Source: CAVTSA01 sp963737225 (GTDB lineage Bacteria; Chloroflexota; Dormibacteria; Dormibacterales; Dormibacteraceae). From it: DNA of 64,000 bases. Each line of letters begins with the position of its first letter. The first letter of the stretch is position 1. The notes beneath the pieces were generated by a model, which made no database searches, had not been told where the DNA came from, and saw nothing but the letters and a program-made list of their open reading frames with translations. Shown piece after piece: positions 1-8,647 of this stretch. The DNA lies in NCBI GenBank assembly GCA_963737225.1, contig CAVTSA010000010.1, positions 248,001 to 312,000 on the forward strand, in the 5' to 3' direction. The position numbers and the translations under genes were made by a program.

Positions 1-158
1 GTCACACGTACGAACGAGGCTGCGCTGATCGAGCCGTTCCACCCGCGAGCCGTCGTTGCCAAACGTCACCCGGTCGACAAATTCGCCGTGCACCGAGAGA
101 TCGTGCCCGACTTCTCCGTCGAACGTGATGTCACCGTCACCGAAACACGGCAGGAGCA
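1..158 (-). other. Stop-free edge stretch, possible SnoaL-like fragment
   Basis: On the minus strand this stretch reads without a stop and contains a segment ending HGEFVDRVTFGNDGSRVE, which loosely resembles the C-terminal half of NTF2/SnoaL-like proteins. The matching N-terminal half would have to overlap the VOC gene to the right and is not seen. It is either a remnant or a chance open frame, and it continues past the window edge. Confidence 0.2.
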
Positions 159-164
159 AGCGAA

Positions 165-515
165 ATGGCGAATCCAGTTGTTCACTTCGAGATCAGGTCC
201 TCCGACCCGGATGCGACGCGTGAGTTCTTCGGGAAACTGTTCGGCTGGACGTTCCCCGACGGGGGTTTGCCGGGCTACAGCTACGTCGACACCGCGGTCG
301 ACGGGGCTGTGCCCGGTGGCATCAGCCCACTCCAGGGCGGTGCTCCGCTCGTCACCTTCTTCGTGGGAGTGCAGGACGTCGCCGCCACCCTGAATGCCGC
401 GGTCGCCCAGGGCGGCCGAGTTGTCCAGCCCGCAACCACGGTGCCCGGCGTCACCTTCGGGCTGCTCGCCGACCCGCAAGGACAGGTCGTGGGACTCGCC
501 CAGGCCCACGCTTGA
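165..515 (+). CDS. VOC family (glyoxalase/bleomycin-resistance-like) protein
   Basis: A 116-residue single-domain vicinal oxygen chelate protein. It opens with the typical NPVVHFEIRSSDPDATREFF strand-helix unit, and the C-terminal half ends in a GLLADPQGQVVGL strand characteristic of the fold. Members bind a metal or small hydrophobic ligand; the substrate cannot be told from sequence. The ATG follows an AGGAGCAAGCGA ribosome-binding stretch. It lies 49 bp upstream of a sigma-factor gene on the same strand and may be co-transcribed with it. Small VOC or DHFR-like genes often sit beside this sigma-factor type, and a similar neighbourhood recurs at 54-56 kb. Confidence 0.88.
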   Translation: MANPVVHFEIRSSDPDATREFFGKLFGWTFPDGGLPGYSYVDTAVDGAVPGGISPLQGGAPLVTFFVGVQDVAATLNAAVAQGGRVVQPATTVPGVTFGLLADPQGQVVGLAQAHA

Positions 516-564
516 GGCTTTTGCCATTCGCCCGGGCGGGCGGGGCACGATAGAGGCGCCGGCT

Positions 565-1581
565 ATGTCAGGTCCCATCGACAATGCCCTGCTCGCACAG
601 GCGGCCGCAGGAGACGAGGCAGCCTTCGCAGCGCTGATCGAACCGCATCAGCGCTCGGTATTCCGCCACTGCTACCGGATGCTTGGCTCCGGCGCCGACG
701 CGGAGGATGCCACCCAGGACACCCTCGAGCGGGCATGGCGGCGGCTCACAACGTATGACGGCTCGGGGGCGTTCGGCGCCTGGCTCCAGCGGATCGCCAC
801 GAACATCTGCCTCGATGGTCTGCGGGCGAAGCGGACCCGGATCGGCCCGGCGGACTATGGGCCACCCATGGCGCCGGGCTCGATGCCCGGGCCGCCCGAC
901 CCGGAGCTGGTCTGGGTGGAACCGGTCGGAGACTCCGATCTTTGCGGGACCGGTGACCCGCAGGAGGAGGTGATGCGGCGGGAGGAGATCAGCCTGGCCT
1001 TCGTGGCCGCGTTGCAGCGACTTGCGCCCCGCCAACGCGCCGCCCTGCTGCTGCATGACGTGCTGGGCTTCACCCACGCCGAGACCGCAGAGGTGCTCGG
1101 GGTCAGCACCAGCGCCGTCAACAGCCTGCTCTCGCGCGCCCGCGAATCGGTTCTGGCCACGGCCGGCCGGCCCCAGCCGAATATCGATGAACCCCGGGTC
1201 CAGGAGCTCCTGGAGCGCTATACGCAGGCCTGGCAGCTCGCTGACGTTGGCATTTTTGTGCAGGTGATCGCCGAAGACATCCGCTTCTCCATGCCGCCGC
1301 TCACCGCCTGGTTCGACGGCCGAGAGGCGGCCGCCGCGTTCCTCGAGACCGCCGTCTTCGGCCCCGCCCGCCCGCACGGGGTCACCCTGCGACCCGGTCG
1401 GTGCAACGGCCAACCCGCCTTCGCCACCTACGAGCCTGACGGCCAGGGACGCCTTGCCGCCAGCGGCCTGCAGGTCCTTCAGCTCGCCGAGATCGAGGGG
1501 CGGCCCCTGATCACAGCGCTGGTGTCCTACCGCGACCCGGCCCTCGCGATCCGGTGCGGCCTGCCGGCCTTACTCCCTTAA
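565..1581 (+). CDS. ECF sigma factor with SnoaL-like C-terminal domain (SigX5/TIGR02960 type)
   Basis: A 338-residue RNA polymerase sigma-70 family protein. Region 2 spans about residues 10-90 (RSVFRHCYRMLGSGADAEDA, then the FGAWLQRIATNICLD segment). Region 4 is an HTH at about 151-196 (LAPRQRAALLLHDVLGF, then ETAEVLGVSTSAVNSLLSRA). A SnoaL/NTF2-like domain fills about 215-338 and in such sigma factors is thought to modulate activity. I chose the ATG at 565: the frame is open further upstream, but that part overlaps the VOC gene and shows no sigma homology. No anti-sigma gene is adjacent. A paralogue with the same architecture is encoded at 54296-55315 on the opposite strand. Confidence 0.92.
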   Translation: MSGPIDNALLAQAAAGDEAAFAALIEPHQRSVFRHCYRMLGSGADAEDATQDTLERAWRRLTTYDGSGAFGAWLQRIATNICLDGLRAKRTRIGPADYGPPMAPGSMPGPPDPELVWVEPVGDSDLCGTGDPQEEVMRREEISLAFVAALQRLAPRQRAALLLHDVLGFTHAETAEVLGVSTSAVNSLLSRARESVLATAGRPQPNIDEPRVQELLERYTQAWQLADVGIFVQVIAEDIRFSMPPLTAWFDGREAAAAFLETAVFGPARPHGVTLRPGRCNGQPAFATYEPDGQGRLAASGLQVLQLAEIEGRPLITALVSYRDPALAIRCGLPALLP

Positions 1582-1610
1582 CGCGGGGAGACCAAGCCGT
1601 TGGTGCATGA

Positions 1611-1748
1611 CGCGCCGACCTACGGAAGCTGCTCCCAGAGGCCGGATTCGAGGATCCCGTCACGTACCCCGCCACCGGTGATCCCCTCGACGTGGTCTGC
1701 GTCACCTCCCCGCGACCGACCCGCCTGACCCGTCCTCCTCCGCGGTGA
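1611..1748 (+). pseudogene. Possible C-terminal remnant of a SAM methyltransferase
   Basis: A short open stretch immediately after an in-frame TGA reads DLRKLLPEAGFEDPV and then GDPLDVVCVTSPR, reminiscent of the last two strands of class I methyltransferases (LLxxAGF ... DVVVAT). There is no start codon and no upstream domain. The assignment rests on about 30 residues and is weak. Confidence 0.2.
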
Positions 1749-1967
1749 CAGGCCGGGGCGGGGGGCTGTCCGAGTCCGCCCGCCCCCTCTACGCTGCTCT
1801 TGCGACGACGACGGACGGCACCTATACGGTCGCCGAACACTTCTCCGCACGCCGGACGACGCCTGCAGCTCCATCTCTATCATTCACCCCTACCCGAAGC
1901 TGTTCCCTCGGGGACGATCTCATGGGAGGGCTCCCGGGCCGCTGCCGTCGCAAGCTACGATCCCCGC

Positions 1968-2792
1968 ATGGCGACGGTCCCGGACGGGCTCACCTCCGAG
2001 CAGAGTCAACTGCTGGCGCGCTTGGTTGCGCGTCTGGAGTCCGATGCCAGGGTCGAGGGAGCCTGGCTCGTCGGCAGCCTGGCTCGTGGCCTCGGCGATC
2101 GCTTCAGCGACCTCGATCTCCATGCGGCCGTCGATGAAGGGTTGCTCCGGGACGTGGTGGAGGAGTGGCCCGCCCGTGCCCCGTCGGTCGTGGACATCGC
2201 TTTCGCTCGACCGGTGTACTCGACAAGAACCAGCACGACCTTCACGCATGTGACCCCGGATTACGTCCGTTTTGACGTCACGTTCATCACGACAAGGAAA
2301 GCGCTGATGAGCGCAGGCAGGGGGATCCCACTTCTCAACTCTTCGCCCATCCACCCGCCCATGGCGGAGCCTGACGACGAACCGAGCATTTCCTCCGATC
2401 GCATAAGCAAGGTATCGGAGGAGTTTCTGCGGGTCCTTGGTCTGCTTCCGGTCGTCATCGGACGAGGTGAGTACCTGGTCGCCGCGTCGGGCGCCGCCCT
2501 CCTCCGCTCGATGCTCATGGACCTCTTTCGCGAGGTGGCTCCCCCAGGGTATCGAGGGGGCGCAATGCGGGCGGAGAAGACTCTCTCGTCAGCGCAACTC
2601 GAGATCCTGCGGGGTCTCCCGCCACTGCTCTGGACCCGAGATGCCGCGATCGACCTCAATATGGCATGCGCTCGCCACTTCCTTCCGACGGCCCGGCGAG
2701 CGCACGACAATCTCGGGCTGGCATGGCCGCAAGCATTTGAGGATGCAGTCCGGCACCACCTCTACCGCGAACTCGGTCTCACAGTCGGGTGA
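1968..2792 (+). CDS. Nucleotidyltransferase-domain protein
   Basis: A 274-residue protein with the polymerase-beta nucleotidyltransferase signature GSLARGLGDRFSDLDL at about residues 28-43: the GS turn followed by the DxD metal ligands in SDLDL. A third acidic residue is plausible in the VRFDVTFI strand. The rest is a helical C-terminal region typical of minimal or kanamycin-type nucleotidyltransferases, which transfer a nucleotide to a small molecule, RNA or protein. No HEPN partner is visible beside it, so a toxin-antitoxin role is not supported. I chose the ATG at 1968; an upstream open extension has no homology and poor composition. Confidence 0.75.
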   Translation: MATVPDGLTSEQSQLLARLVARLESDARVEGAWLVGSLARGLGDRFSDLDLHAAVDEGLLRDVVEEWPARAPSVVDIAFARPVYSTRTSTTFTHVTPDYVRFDVTFITTRKALMSAGRGIPLLNSSPIHPPMAEPDDEPSISSDRISKVSEEFLRVLGLLPVVIGRGEYLVAASGAALLRSMLMDLFREVAPPGYRGGAMRAEKTLSSAQLEILRGLPPLLWTRDAAIDLNMACARHFLPTARRAHDNLGLAWPQAFEDAVRHHLYRELGLTVG

Positions 2793-2996
2793 TCCAGAGG
2801 TTGCTGCCCGCACGTCCACCTCAGCCGACTCCGGCGCTCGCACTGACTCACAAGCGCCCCGCATGCAATGTGGAATTCTGCCCGTGACCGGACCCGAGGA
2901 ACACCGCAGTGCGCCTGTAACGCTGAGGGACCCCAGTCGTTACGGGGTCAGCCACGCCTCGGCGTAACCGCCAGTCTGATGGGATGATGAGCCCAC

Positions 2997-3674
2997 GTGG
3001 ATCTCCCGTTCTGGCTGCTCACCTGCCCGCCGATGCCTCGCGATCACGCCACCAAAGCCTCGTTCGATAGCCTCCTCGATCGCGCGATCGAGGAGGGTCC
3101 AGGTCAGTTCATCGATTACACGCTGGCTGCGCCCAGGTGGCAGTTCCTCACGCACGTTGCCGGGCGGCGCGGAATCGTCCTGCACGGCTCGGGCAACCCG
3201 AACATCGGCCGGTTAGAGCCCCGCCAGGCGGATGACGTTGATCCGTTCGGGAATCAGGCCGCGGTCTATGCCGCCTCCGAGGGTATCTGGCCGATGTTCT
3301 TCGCGATCCTCGACCGCGAGCACTTCGCGACCGGCTTGCTGGTCAACGGGTGCACGTACATTGCTGGCGAGTCCGATCCCTTCTACTTCTTCTCCATCAG
3401 CCAGGCGGCTCTGGATCGGCGACCATGGCGGGAAGGGACAGTCTATCTGCTGCCCGCCTCCGACTTCGAGCGCCAGCCGTTCATGAGCGTCGGGGATGTG
3501 CCTGTCTCGAGCGGCCAGGTAGCGTCCAGGCGGCCCGTAGTGCCGATCGCGAAGTTGCCCGTTGCCCCAGCGGATTTCCCGTTCCTGGAGCAGGTTCGTG
3601 GCCATGACGACGCAGCGACGATCGCGCGGGCTCGGGCCAATCCGGACGGATTTCCCTGGCTGGACCCCGAGTAG
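2997..3674 (+). CDS. Conserved hypothetical protein
   Basis: A 225-residue protein I cannot assign. It starts with GTG, three codons after an in-frame TGA, so the start can move only downstream (an ATG lies at 3033). It reads like a single globular soluble domain, with HGSGNPNIGRLEPR in the first half, then FGNQAAVYAASEGIWPMFFA and YLLPASDFERQPF. There is no signal peptide and no membrane segment. Codon usage and residue composition look like a true gene, and the antisense frames are worse. It stands alone between the nucleotidyltransferase gene and a convergent DinB-like gene. Confidence 0.6.
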   Translation: MDLPFWLLTCPPMPRDHATKASFDSLLDRAIEEGPGQFIDYTLAAPRWQFLTHVAGRRGIVLHGSGNPNIGRLEPRQADDVDPFGNQAAVYAASEGIWPMFFAILDREHFATGLLVNGCTYIAGESDPFYFFSISQAALDRRPWREGTVYLLPASDFERQPFMSVGDVPVSSGQVASRRPVVPIAKLPVAPADFPFLEQVRGHDDAATIARARANPDGFPWLDPE

Positions 3675-3787
3675 GTAGACGGTGTTCGCCTGCTGACAGA
3701 TTGGACGAGCTGGGAGCAGGGGCCCTGCACACGCAGGAGGTGTCCGCAAGCGGATCGTTGAGCTTTACACGTCGGCCGCCACCCACC

Positions 3788-4306
3788 TCAGCCGAACGTG
3801 CCACCATCGATCCGCTCGCGAAGGAAATCAGCGTGCCCGCAGTGGCCGGCGTACTCCCGGGTCATGTGAAGGTACAGCCACCGCAGGGTCATCGTGCCGA
3901 AGCGCTGGTGGGAGTACGTCTGGTCCAGGGTCATATCGGCGACAACCTGTCGACAGACACGCCACTCGTCGAGCAGGGCGGCGTAGTCATCTGGCGCCGT
4001 TGCCGGATCCACGAGATCGAAATGAGGATCAAGGTCGCCCGACGCAACGTAAGCGGCCTTGACGACCTCGCCTGCGAAGCGACGGCGAAACCATTTGCGT
4101 TCGACGTCTGTCAGGTGACGGATCAAGCCGAGCAAGGACAGGTTTGACGGTGGCACGGCCCGTTGAGCGAGCTGATCGCCACCAAGTCCTGCACACCTCA
4201 TGAGGAGGCCGGTCCGCTCCCGATCGAGGAATCCTTCCAGCATCAGCCGTTCGTCCCCGTCAGAGGGCTCGTCGACCGGCGTGACCTCTGGCGCTTTCCA
4301 AGTCAC
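3788..4306 (-). CDS. DinB-like / DUF664 family protein
   Basis: A 172-residue four-helix protein of the DinB/DUF664 superfamily, related to mycothiol- and bacillithiol-dependent S-transferases. Diagnostic segments are NLSLLGLIRHLTDVERKWFR with its metal-ligand histidine, and the terminal LYLHMTREYAGHCGHADFLR stretch with further histidines. Family members bind a divalent metal and act in thiol-dependent detoxification; the substrate here is unknown. The start is GTG at 4306 (protein begins MTWKAPEV). The gene is convergent with the hypothetical protein to its left. Confidence 0.88.
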   Translation of the reverse strand: MTWKAPEVTPVDEPSDGDERLMLEGFLDRERTGLLMRCAGLGGDQLAQRAVPPSNLSLLGLIRHLTDVERKWFRRRFAGEVVKAAYVASGDLDPHFDLVDPATAPDDYAALLDEWRVCRQVVADMTLDQTYSHQRFGTMTLRWLYLHMTREYAGHCGHADFLRERIDGGTFG

Positions 4307-4525
4307 CGATTCACCCTCTCAGGTGTGGCAGCGAGCTGAGCGACGAACGATCCAACTCAACCAAACCGCTGGCTACCCGGAACCGTCTCGCAGCGGGATC
4401 CCCAAGCGTGCAGGTGGCAGACGGGCGTCATGTCGGAGGCCTCGACAGACGAGCACGGTGTCGTTGCCGGATTGCTGCGCCGCCGAGGACGGGTGCCACT
4501 CGTGCGGCTCCCGCCCTGGCCCACG

Positions 4526-4711
4526 TCAGGGTCGTCGGCCAGACTCCTTGTCTCGCTTAGAACCGGTCGGACCCCGTCGGGCCGCCGCACGTTCCCGCCT
4601 CTCGATGAGCTCTGACCCTCCCTGGACCCGTCTGCGACGACGAGGGACGAACAGGGCGAGTGCCAACACGAGGAGCCCCGCCAGCACCACCAAACCGATC
4701 ACACCGATCAC
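4526..4711 (-). CDS. Small single-pass membrane protein
   Basis: A 61-residue peptide with one N-terminal transmembrane helix (IGVIGLVVLAGLLVLALALF, residues 2-21), then RRRRR and a long highly charged cytoplasmic tail. No family is recognised. It follows another tiny membrane protein with a 34-bp gap on the same strand, which supports a two-gene unit. The positive residues immediately after the helix predict N-out/C-in topology. Confidence 0.5.
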   Translation of the reverse strand: MIGVIGLVVLAGLLVLALALFVPRRRRRVQGGSELIERRERAAARRGPTGSKRDKESGRRP

Positions 4712-4745
4712 TGGCCTACTTGCCGAGGAAGACCCGCGAGTTCAA

Positions 4746-4925
4746 CTAGACGCTGGAGCGGGCACGCCGGCCCCGGAAGAAGAACCCGAAGACCCAGATG
4801 GCGAGCGCGATCAGGATGCCGATCCAGAGCAGGTGGATGAGGCCGCCGAGGTGGAAGAAGATGAGCCAGAGGACGAACAGCACCACCGCGACCGCTAGCA
4901 ACGTGTGAATCATCGCGTTCATCAT
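4746..4925 (-). CDS. lmo0937-like small membrane protein
   Basis: A peptide of about 59 residues with two hydrophobic helices (TLLAVAVVLFVLWLIFFHLG and a second, LLWIGILIALAIWVFGFFF) joined by a short GG-containing turn and ending in RGRRARSSV. The LWL...GG.IHLL pattern matches the lmo0937/DUF5670 family of tiny envelope proteins, often stress-associated and of unknown mechanism. Several in-frame ATGs (4949, 4925, 4922, 4913) are possible; family length favours one of the downstream ones. It lies just upstream of the single-pass membrane protein gene. Confidence 0.6.
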   Translation of the reverse strand: MMNAMIHTLLAVAVVLFVLWLIFFHLGGLIHLLWIGILIALAIWVFGFFFRGRRARSSV

Positions 4926-4978
4926 AGCATGACTATCACCGAACGCCATACCGACGATCGCGCAGCAGCCTCCAGTGC

Positions 4979-5134
4979 CGGCAATCAGATCAACGCTCGC
5001 CTACCGGCAAGCCCACGGCCATTCGGCACATCCACGTATTGACCTTCAACGACGCCGGCCTGATCACCGACCACCTCGCGGTGCGCGATGATCTCAAGCT
5101 GTTCCGCCAGCTCGGCGTGCTGGCGCCTTCTTGA
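4979..5134 (+). pseudogene. C-terminal remnant of an ester cyclase / SnoaL-like protein
   Basis: A stop-free frame reads TAIRHIHVLTFNDAGLITDH followed by LAVRDDLKLFRQLGVLAPS and a stop. This matches the last strand and helix of polyketide-cyclase-like (SnoaL) ester cyclases. The N-terminal two thirds of the domain is missing and no start codon is present, so this is a truncated relic. Confidence 0.55.
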
Positions 5135-5328
5135 CCAGGCGTCGAGAGCTCAGCGTCCGATGACCCACCGGCTGGAGGTTCGGCGAGCGCTTTGACGCCC
5201 CGAGGTCATCGTGAGCGCGCGGGTCCCGGTGCCCGGGTTTCGATCGACCAGTCTGACGTGGCGGTCGCTCAACGCCACGCTCCGTCCTTCGAGCCGCGCA
5301 GGGACGGCGGTCGCATGACGGGTCGGCC

Positions 5329-5505
5329 CTACACCTCATGTTGCGAGCTCTGGGCCGGCCGGCGCCGGAGCACGGGCTGGACCTTGTTCATGCGGTCGGC
5401 GTAACGGATGGCGTCTGCTTCCGTGAGCTCGTGAACAACCACGGCCCCCTGCTGGTTGTCCCAGACCGCCCATCCGAGATCCACCGGCACAAACCTCTTC
5501 TCCAT
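5329..5505 (-). CDS. Small hypothetical protein
   Basis: A 58-residue protein. It begins MEKRFVPVDLGWAVWDNQQG and continues into VVVHELTEADAIRYADRMNK, with an acceptable GGGGAGAT ribosome-binding stretch upstream of the ATG at 5505. The pattern of a short beta-hairpin followed by an amphipathic helix looks like a small stand-alone domain. No family is recognised. The frame is open further upstream, but that part is low-complexity and unlikely to be translated. Confidence 0.5.
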   Translation of the reverse strand: MEKRFVPVDLGWAVWDNQQGAVVVHELTEADAIRYADRMNKVQPVLRRRPAQSSQHEV

Positions 5506-5978
5506 CCTGCATCTCCCCAGTACCGGTCCGCTCTGCGCCGCCCCCTTGATTCCAGTCCAGGCGACCCGAAGGCATGCTGACAACACCCCCTTCAGGTAGT
5601 TCGGAATTGGGCGCCCCCCGGATTGGTCCCGGCCCCGACGGGTCCAACCGGCGAGAGCGCAGGCCGGCCCACGGTGCCCGGAAGCCGAAACCCCGGGTTC
5701 TCGCGCTGATCGCAGCACCCCCTGATTGGGAGTTGCCGTGGCTGTTCAATGTGGCAACGGTGGCCCAGGTCGTGCGGCCGTTGTGGGAAGGGATGCGGCA
5801 TGGCGAGTTCTAACCGGCGCGGCCATGGAGTCGGGGCCTATCGAGAGATGGGAGGTCGCTGGATCGTCAGGGCTGGCGACGTGCGACCGCGTCGAGGGCG
5901 GAACCTGGAGGGTCGCTGCGTCAGCTTCGCTGAGCGTGCGAAGACCGCCCTGCCCGAGCGCGTGGTCGGGGAGTGCGG
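5506..5978. other. Intergenic, no supported gene
   Basis: Both strands have short open frames of Arg/Pro/Gly-rich composition, as expected by chance in high-GC DNA. I see no motif, RNA gene or repeat. Confidence 0.5.
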
Positions 5979-6127
5979 AAGATCGCCCACCGCTGCCCGG
6001 ACCTGCCTCGCGAGCGGCGCCTCGTCGGTTTTCCGTCCTTGTGAGGGAATAGCATTTCGACGATGTCGGGGGGCCGGGGCAGGCTGCCGGTGTGGGTGGC
6101 CAGGAACGTGTCGACGCTGCCCCTCAT
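5979..6127 (-). pseudogene. N-terminal remnant of a MetE-like methyltransferase
   Basis: Reading leftward, the start region DTFLATHTGSLPRPPDIVEM is the characteristic N-terminus of cobalamin-independent methionine synthase-like proteins (xTHxGSLPRP). It continues LFPHKDGKP, and after a one-base frame change the homologous DEAPLARQVRAAVGDL follows. Nothing recognisable remains beyond about 50 residues of an expected protein of roughly 370. It is a frameshifted, truncated relic, and the first of several broken genes in this area. Confidence 0.55.
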
Positions 6128-6199
6128 TGGTCGCTCAGTCGGCGCCATCCGGCGGCCCAGCCACCGGCCGTGCGAGTAACAGCTTTACAGCACCCCCGA

Positions 6200-7184
6200 T
6201 CAAGTCCCCTCAGGAGCGGCTCGCCGGCCTGCTGTCGCCAGTGCCCGTTCGGCCTGGCTTACGATCGCCTCGACAAGCTCCGCCGCCGGCACGATGTCGG
6301 TTATCAGGTCGATGGCCTCACTGGCCCAGACGGGGGCAACGGAAAGGTCACCGGAGGCCGCGGCCCGCTCATACGCCTCCCTGGTAGCAGCATTTGTCGC
6401 GATCTCCTGCTCGAACTCCTCCTCTCGGCCCCGCCACTGGTCCAGCACTGCGTTGCGGAGGGTACGTGCCCCCCACTTGCGCGGCCAGTCTCCTCCACCC
6501 CGCACAAGGTCAGTGACCCGGCTTTGCTCTGTGTCCTCGCCCCGTCCCTCGACAATGGCCCTGGCCCTCCAGGGGGCGATGTTCGCCTCGGAGGTCGCTT
6601 CGAAGCGCGTCCCGAGCATTGCCCCCGCGGCACCAAAGGACGAGAGCAGCGGCAAGTCCCCGCCCATCGGCGATGCCTCCGGCGGCGAGCACCGGTGTCG
6701 GCCCCGCCACGTCAACGACCGCCGGGACGAACGGCAGGGTGGCGCGGCGGCCGCCGTGGCCGCCGGCCTCGGCGCCCTGTGCGACGATCACGTCGGCGCC
6801 GGCGGCGAGGGCCGTTCGGGCCTCCTCCAGATCGGTCACCCCGACAATTAGCAGCGACCCGGACTTGTGTACGAGGTCGGCGAAAGGAGAGGGGTCCCCA
6901 AAGTTGAGCATGAGGGCGGTCGGCCGATGGCTCAGGGCCTGTTCGACAACTTCTCGCGTGACAGCCCAGCTCAGAAAGCCGATACCCCAGGGCTTGGTCG
7001 ACTGTTGAAGCAGCAGGGCGATCTCCGGCTCGAACTCTGCCGGTGACCCCGCGCCAATCATCCCCAGCCCGCCCGCGTTCGACACCGCCGCCGCCAGTCG
7101 GCCTCCGGATACGTCACCCATCGGCGCCAAGACGACCGGGTGCCGGATCGAACATAGTTCGGTGAAGGCGGTATTTAGGGTCAC
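6200..7184 (-). CDS. Nitronate monooxygenase family flavoprotein, frameshifted
   Basis: An FMN-dependent 2-nitropropane dioxygenase/enoyl-ACP-reductase-II-like TIM barrel of about 327 residues. The N-terminal frame (from ATG 7184) carries HPVVLAPMGDVSGGRLAAAV, a GGLGMIG loop, IVAQGAEAGGHGG (phosphate/FMN site) and LAAGGIADGRGLAAAL. The partner frame continues GAAGAMLGTRFEATSEA and ends near 6200. The two join if one base is removed from the AAA run at 6635-6637 (TTT on the coding strand). The family oxidises alkyl nitronates and related substrates. The single homopolymer lesion fits a sequencing indel as well as a real mutation. The last 15 residues are not diagnostic. Confidence 0.8.
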
Positions 7185-7308
7185 GCGGCCTCCTACTAAA
7201 TGGCCGAGCCGAGCTGCTCAAGCCTCTGCTACCGGAGGGCAAGCCCTGGGATCCGTCGGCTTGGCACCTTCGGTACTGGTCGATGAACCAGACATTGCAG
7301 GGTGTGCT

Positions 7309-7752
7309 CTAGGCGGGCGCGAAGGCGCTCGCTCTGGGGAGGCCGAGAGCCTCGGGGACGTTCAGGCCATACACCTCGTCACGGACGACCTTGTCGCCCT
7401 TGACCCATGTGAAGCTGGCGAACGCGGTGTTGAGCGTCCGTCCGGTGGGGGCGACGTGCCTCAACTGGCCTGAAGCGTCCCACTCAGGAGGCCAGCTCAG
7501 GATTCCCGTGTGAGTCCCGGTGACGGTTATCCGGCACACCACCAGATCCCCCTGCTGGATGATCTCGTCGATATGAAATTGGGCGTCAGGAACGGCGGTG
7601 GTCGCCGCGACGTACCATTTGCCCGCGGCCTCGGACGCCATGGGCGTTCCCTCGGTGTTCAAGACCTCCGGCGCCGAATACCTCAGGTATGCCTCCCGGT
7701 CCTTGGCGTTGAACGCCTCTATCTGCCGCTGGACGACTTCGATTGGCGTCAT
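7309..7752 (-). CDS. SnoaL-like ester cyclase / NTF2 superfamily protein
   Basis: A 147-residue protein, the usual length for SnoaL-like cyclases. It opens TPIEVVQRQIEAFNAKDREA (first helix of the cone-shaped fold), followed by the DAQFHIDEIIQQGDLVVCRI strands and the GTHTG motif preceding a TGRTLNTAFASF strand. The fold binds small hydrophobic ligands and can catalyse aldol or hydration-type steps; the substrate is unknown. The ATG at 7752 follows a GAGGAGAACC ribosome-binding site. It lies 124 bp upstream of, and opposite in orientation to, no other gene of obvious related function. Confidence 0.82.
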   Translation of the reverse strand: MTPIEVVQRQIEAFNAKDREAYLRYSAPEVLNTEGTPMASEAAGKWYVAATTAVPDAQFHIDEIIQQGDLVVCRITVTGTHTGILSWPPEWDASGQLRHVAPTGRTLNTAFASFTWVKGDKVVRDEVYGLNVPEALGLPRASAFAPA

Positions 7753-8033
7753 GGTTCTCCTCGTCGTCGGTTGGGAATCGCCGACCTGCCGGGCAGCGCG
7801 CTGGATCAGGCCGGTGCCGGCGAATTGCGTTGCGCGGTCACGTCTTCAGGAGCTGAAACCCGGGCACCATGCAGCGTAAGGTCTTCCAGAGGGAATGTCG
7901 CACCTCTCCGTTCGTGGTTCACGCTCCCAACAACGCCCGTCCGGGACACGCGGGACGGTACGCTTCGCGGCGCTTGCTGCCATCGGTGAAATCCCTAGGT
8001 TGTGCCTCACCGACGGCTGTATCCGCGCCGCGC

Positions 8034-8262
8034 TCAATCGAACTCGGCAAGGGCCTTGTAGACCGGCTAGCGGGCATAGCGCAGGCGTCCGCGGCGGTGG
8101 CTGGACTTGGTGTCCTCGACCCGCAGTTCGAGGAACCGCTCCAGAACCTGAGTGACGGACACCTGCTCGTGCAAAGCCCGATCGAGCTTGGTGCCCAACT
8201 GCTCGGCGGCCGCGTTCTGCCTCAGGTAGCCGAGGTGCTCACGCAGCCGCTGTCTGTGCGGG
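8034..8262 (-). pseudogene. IS21-family istB (transposition ATPase) N-terminal remnant
   Basis: The minus strand encodes QRLREHLGYLRQNAAAEQLG followed by LDRALHEQVSVTQVLERFLE, then RRGRLRYAR, an in-frame TAG, and PVYKALAEFD. This is the N-terminal helical domain of IstB-type helper ATPases (typically RLREHL..L.L.AA......LDRA...). The AAA+ core, the istA transposase and terminal repeats are absent, and the reading frame is interrupted. It is a dead fragment of an IS21-like element, directly upstream of the apparently truncated start of the delta-60 protein gene. Confidence 0.6.
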
Positions 8263-8647
8263 ACGGCGATGGCTCGCACCTGGCGCATGCGGCTGCGGAC
8301 ACGGGCGCCCAGTCCGAACCCACGCCGCTTCGAGGTGCGCCGGGATTTGTCTCGCGCCCAGCCCGACATCGCCCCATGAAGAGGGCCTGATGGTGTCTTT
8401 CCCATGTCGATCAGCGGACCAGGTGGCCCGGGCATGGACACCGCCCACACTCCCAACCGTGCACGCAGTGTGCACCCCGGGTGCATGGCGTTAGGCGGAA
8501 CTCCAGCCCAGAGTCGAGGCGGTAACCGGCCGCGTCAGCAGGGCCTGAATGACATTCACCGCCGGGCGGCGAACGACCGCGCGCGCACGTCTGGAGGAAG
8601 TCAGGGCAGTTTGGCCAAGCACTCGTCGGGGAGGTGAATTGTTAGAG

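Noticed and set aside
1968..2792. MNT/HEPN-type toxin-antitoxin module
   Set aside because: The nucleotidyltransferase protein is longer than minimal MNT antitoxins and no HEPN-domain gene is adjacent.
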